Source: Curvularia sp. ZM96
Lineage: Eukaryota > Ascomycota > Dothideomycetes > Pleosporales > Pleosporaceae
Length of the DNA stretch: 64,000 bases
Direction of reading: 5' to 3'
Assembly: GCA_022457065.1 (NCBI GenBank)
Contig: JAJGBQ010000002.1
Coordinates: 2,356,001 to 2,420,000, forward strand
The translations under genes and the position numbers were made by a program. Shown here piece after piece: positions 63,132-64,000 of this stretch. The notes under the pieces are model-generated. The model made no database searches and was not told the origin of the DNA. It saw nothing but the letters and a program-made list of their open reading frames with translations. Numbering within the stretch: the stretch's first letter is position 1; every line of letters begins with the position of its first letter.

Positions 63132-64000
63132 ATGGTTCGTACGACACCTATTCAGAACAGGCCGTACCGCTCGCACAAAGTACCGGCCTGTACAAGATGT
63201 CGCTCGCGAAAAATCCGCTGCCACATCGACATTCCTGGGGAACCGTGTCTATCTTGCCGAGAAAGACGACTTAAATGCCAATATGTCGAGGGCTCCAGCA
63301 CCAGCTCCCCTACGGAAGAGGGCTCAGATCGGAGGCCCTCCAAGCGACGTCGACACAGCGAGCCAGATGAAGGCCCTTCTCGGCCTCGCTCAGCCCCCAT
63401 CTTACATAAGAACGTCAACAATCCCTCAGCATCCATCATGCTTGCGCCGCATTTCGCTGAAGACATTGACATTTTCAATCGCCATATTTCGCAGCATCGG
63501 AAAGCTGGTGGCGAGGCGGAGCACTCCAACTATCAAACATTGTTACATGATGCCAAAGACCCTGTTGTGTACCTCACGGTACCGAGGTTCCGGACTGGCC
63601 TGCCGCCCAACAGCGGCTGTGGAAAGGAGCAAGTAGAGATTGTAGAGCAGATCATGGGACCGTTCAAGCGCGAGGTAGTCGAGCTGTACTTCAGCGAGAT
63701 TCACTATCATTTCCCCATCTTGGATGACGAGATGTGTGAAACGCTGCGAACGGACCAATACGCCAAAGTACCCAATAACCTGATGTGCGTCATCTATGCA
63801 CTTGCGTCGGCGCATTGGTCAAAATCAGATACGCTCAAGATGCATCCTAAACCAAACTCATATTACGTTTGGAACAAGGCCATTTCCGCGACCCTGGAGG
63901 ATTTTCTCAGTCCTGGAATGTCGACGATACAGGCCGCAGTGCTTGATCAGGTTGGACGTCCTTCGGTTTCGATCATTGGAAACATTACGCTCTGTGGACG
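63132..64000 (+). CDS. Zn2Cys6 transcription factor, 5' part, cut by window edge
   Basis: Open frame from ATG 63132 to the window end, 289 complete codons with no stop, so the 3' part is missing here. Residues 20-50 are a Zn(II)2Cys6 cluster, CTRCRSRKIRC...CLSCRERRLKC, with spacing 2-6-8-2-6. Then a basic KRRRHSE stretch. From about residue 190 the fungal regulator domain begins: EVVELYFSEIHYHFPILDDEMCETL, NLMCVIYALASAHW, and at the edge LDQVGRPSVSIIGNITLCGR. This last pattern resembles the Dal81/TamA group of nitrogen-catabolism co-regulators, but that is a weak guess. No intron seen. Confidence 0.88.
   Translation, partial: MVRTTPIQNRPYRSHKVPACTRCRSRKIRCHIDIPGEPCLSCRERRLKCQYVEGSSTSSPTEEGSDRRPSKRRRHSEPDEGPSRPRSAPILHKNVNNPSASIMLAPHFAEDIDIFNRHISQHRKAGGEAEHSNYQTLLHDAKDPVVYLTVPRFRTGLPPNSGCGKEQVEIVEQIMGPFKREVVELYFSEIHYHFPILDDEMCETLRTDQYAKVPNNLMCVIYALASAHWSKSDTLKMHPKPNSYYVWNKAISATLEDFLSPGMSTIQAAVLDQVGRPSVSIIGNITLCG

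Noticed and set aside
1..64000. CRISPR array, operon or bacterial signals
   Set aside because: No regularly spaced repeats; spliceosomal introns and eukaryotic gene families throughout.

Overview
The window reads as nuclear DNA of a filamentous ascomycete (Pezizomycotina). A Dothideomycete, probably Pleosporales, is my best guess from gene content and style, not a proven placement. The signs are short introns (about 48-64 bp) with GT...AG ends and CTAAC/CTGAC-like branch sites, a single dispersed 5S rRNA gene, fungal-only families (Zn2Cys6 regulators, KAR9, DUF3632-like, a wall protein with a TTTEV...TYVC domain), cysteine-rich small secreted proteins, and a Fot1/pogo-type transposon whose only lesions look like C-to-T (RIP-like) changes. 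Several starts were moved from non-ATG codons to the first in-frame ATG, and most multi-exon models were assembled by hand with phase checks.

Layout. 0-10 kb: arginase, a cysteine-rich secreted protein, an abundant-type GPI wall protein, a small SET-domain protein and a small conserved-looking unknown. 11.5-18.9 kb: a nitrogen-scavenging cluster made of a Zn2Cys6 regulator, an NCS1 (Fur-type) permease, and a fused enzyme joining a biuret-hydrolase-like domain to an allophanate-hydrolase-like amidase. The permease and the enzyme are divergent and share a promoter with six HGATAR (AreA/GATA) sites in about 230 bp. 19-29 kb: a secreted APP1-like phosphatase, then a gene-poor pocket with a second small cysteine-rich secreted protein, a DUF3632-like gene, a pair of diverged repeats and the 5S rRNA gene, then a GPI-anchored protein and CutC.

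29.8-46.8 kb is a housekeeping block: a small charged nuclear-type protein (with a GC-AG intron), the HtrA-like protease NMA111, the polyadenylation factor MPE1, a GNAT acetyltransferase, a KAR9 protein, an unknown 496-residue protein and acylphosphatase. 48-57.4 kb holds three oxidoreductases: alternative oxidase (with a CGG-N7-CCG element and a strong TATA box upstream), peroxisomal alcohol oxidase (C-terminal SRL) and mitochondrial sulfide:quinone oxidoreductase. A 1.8-kb DNA transposon sits between the first two. 58.7-64 kb: a single-pass membrane protein with a cytosolic SH3 domain, tRNA-Thr(AGU), and the 5' part of another Zn2Cys6 regulator cut by the window edge.

The most interesting system is the 11.5-18.9 kb cluster. 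It looks built to import a ureido/amide compound and take it to ammonia with one polypeptide under nitrogen-repression control. Substrates are inferred from sequence resemblance.
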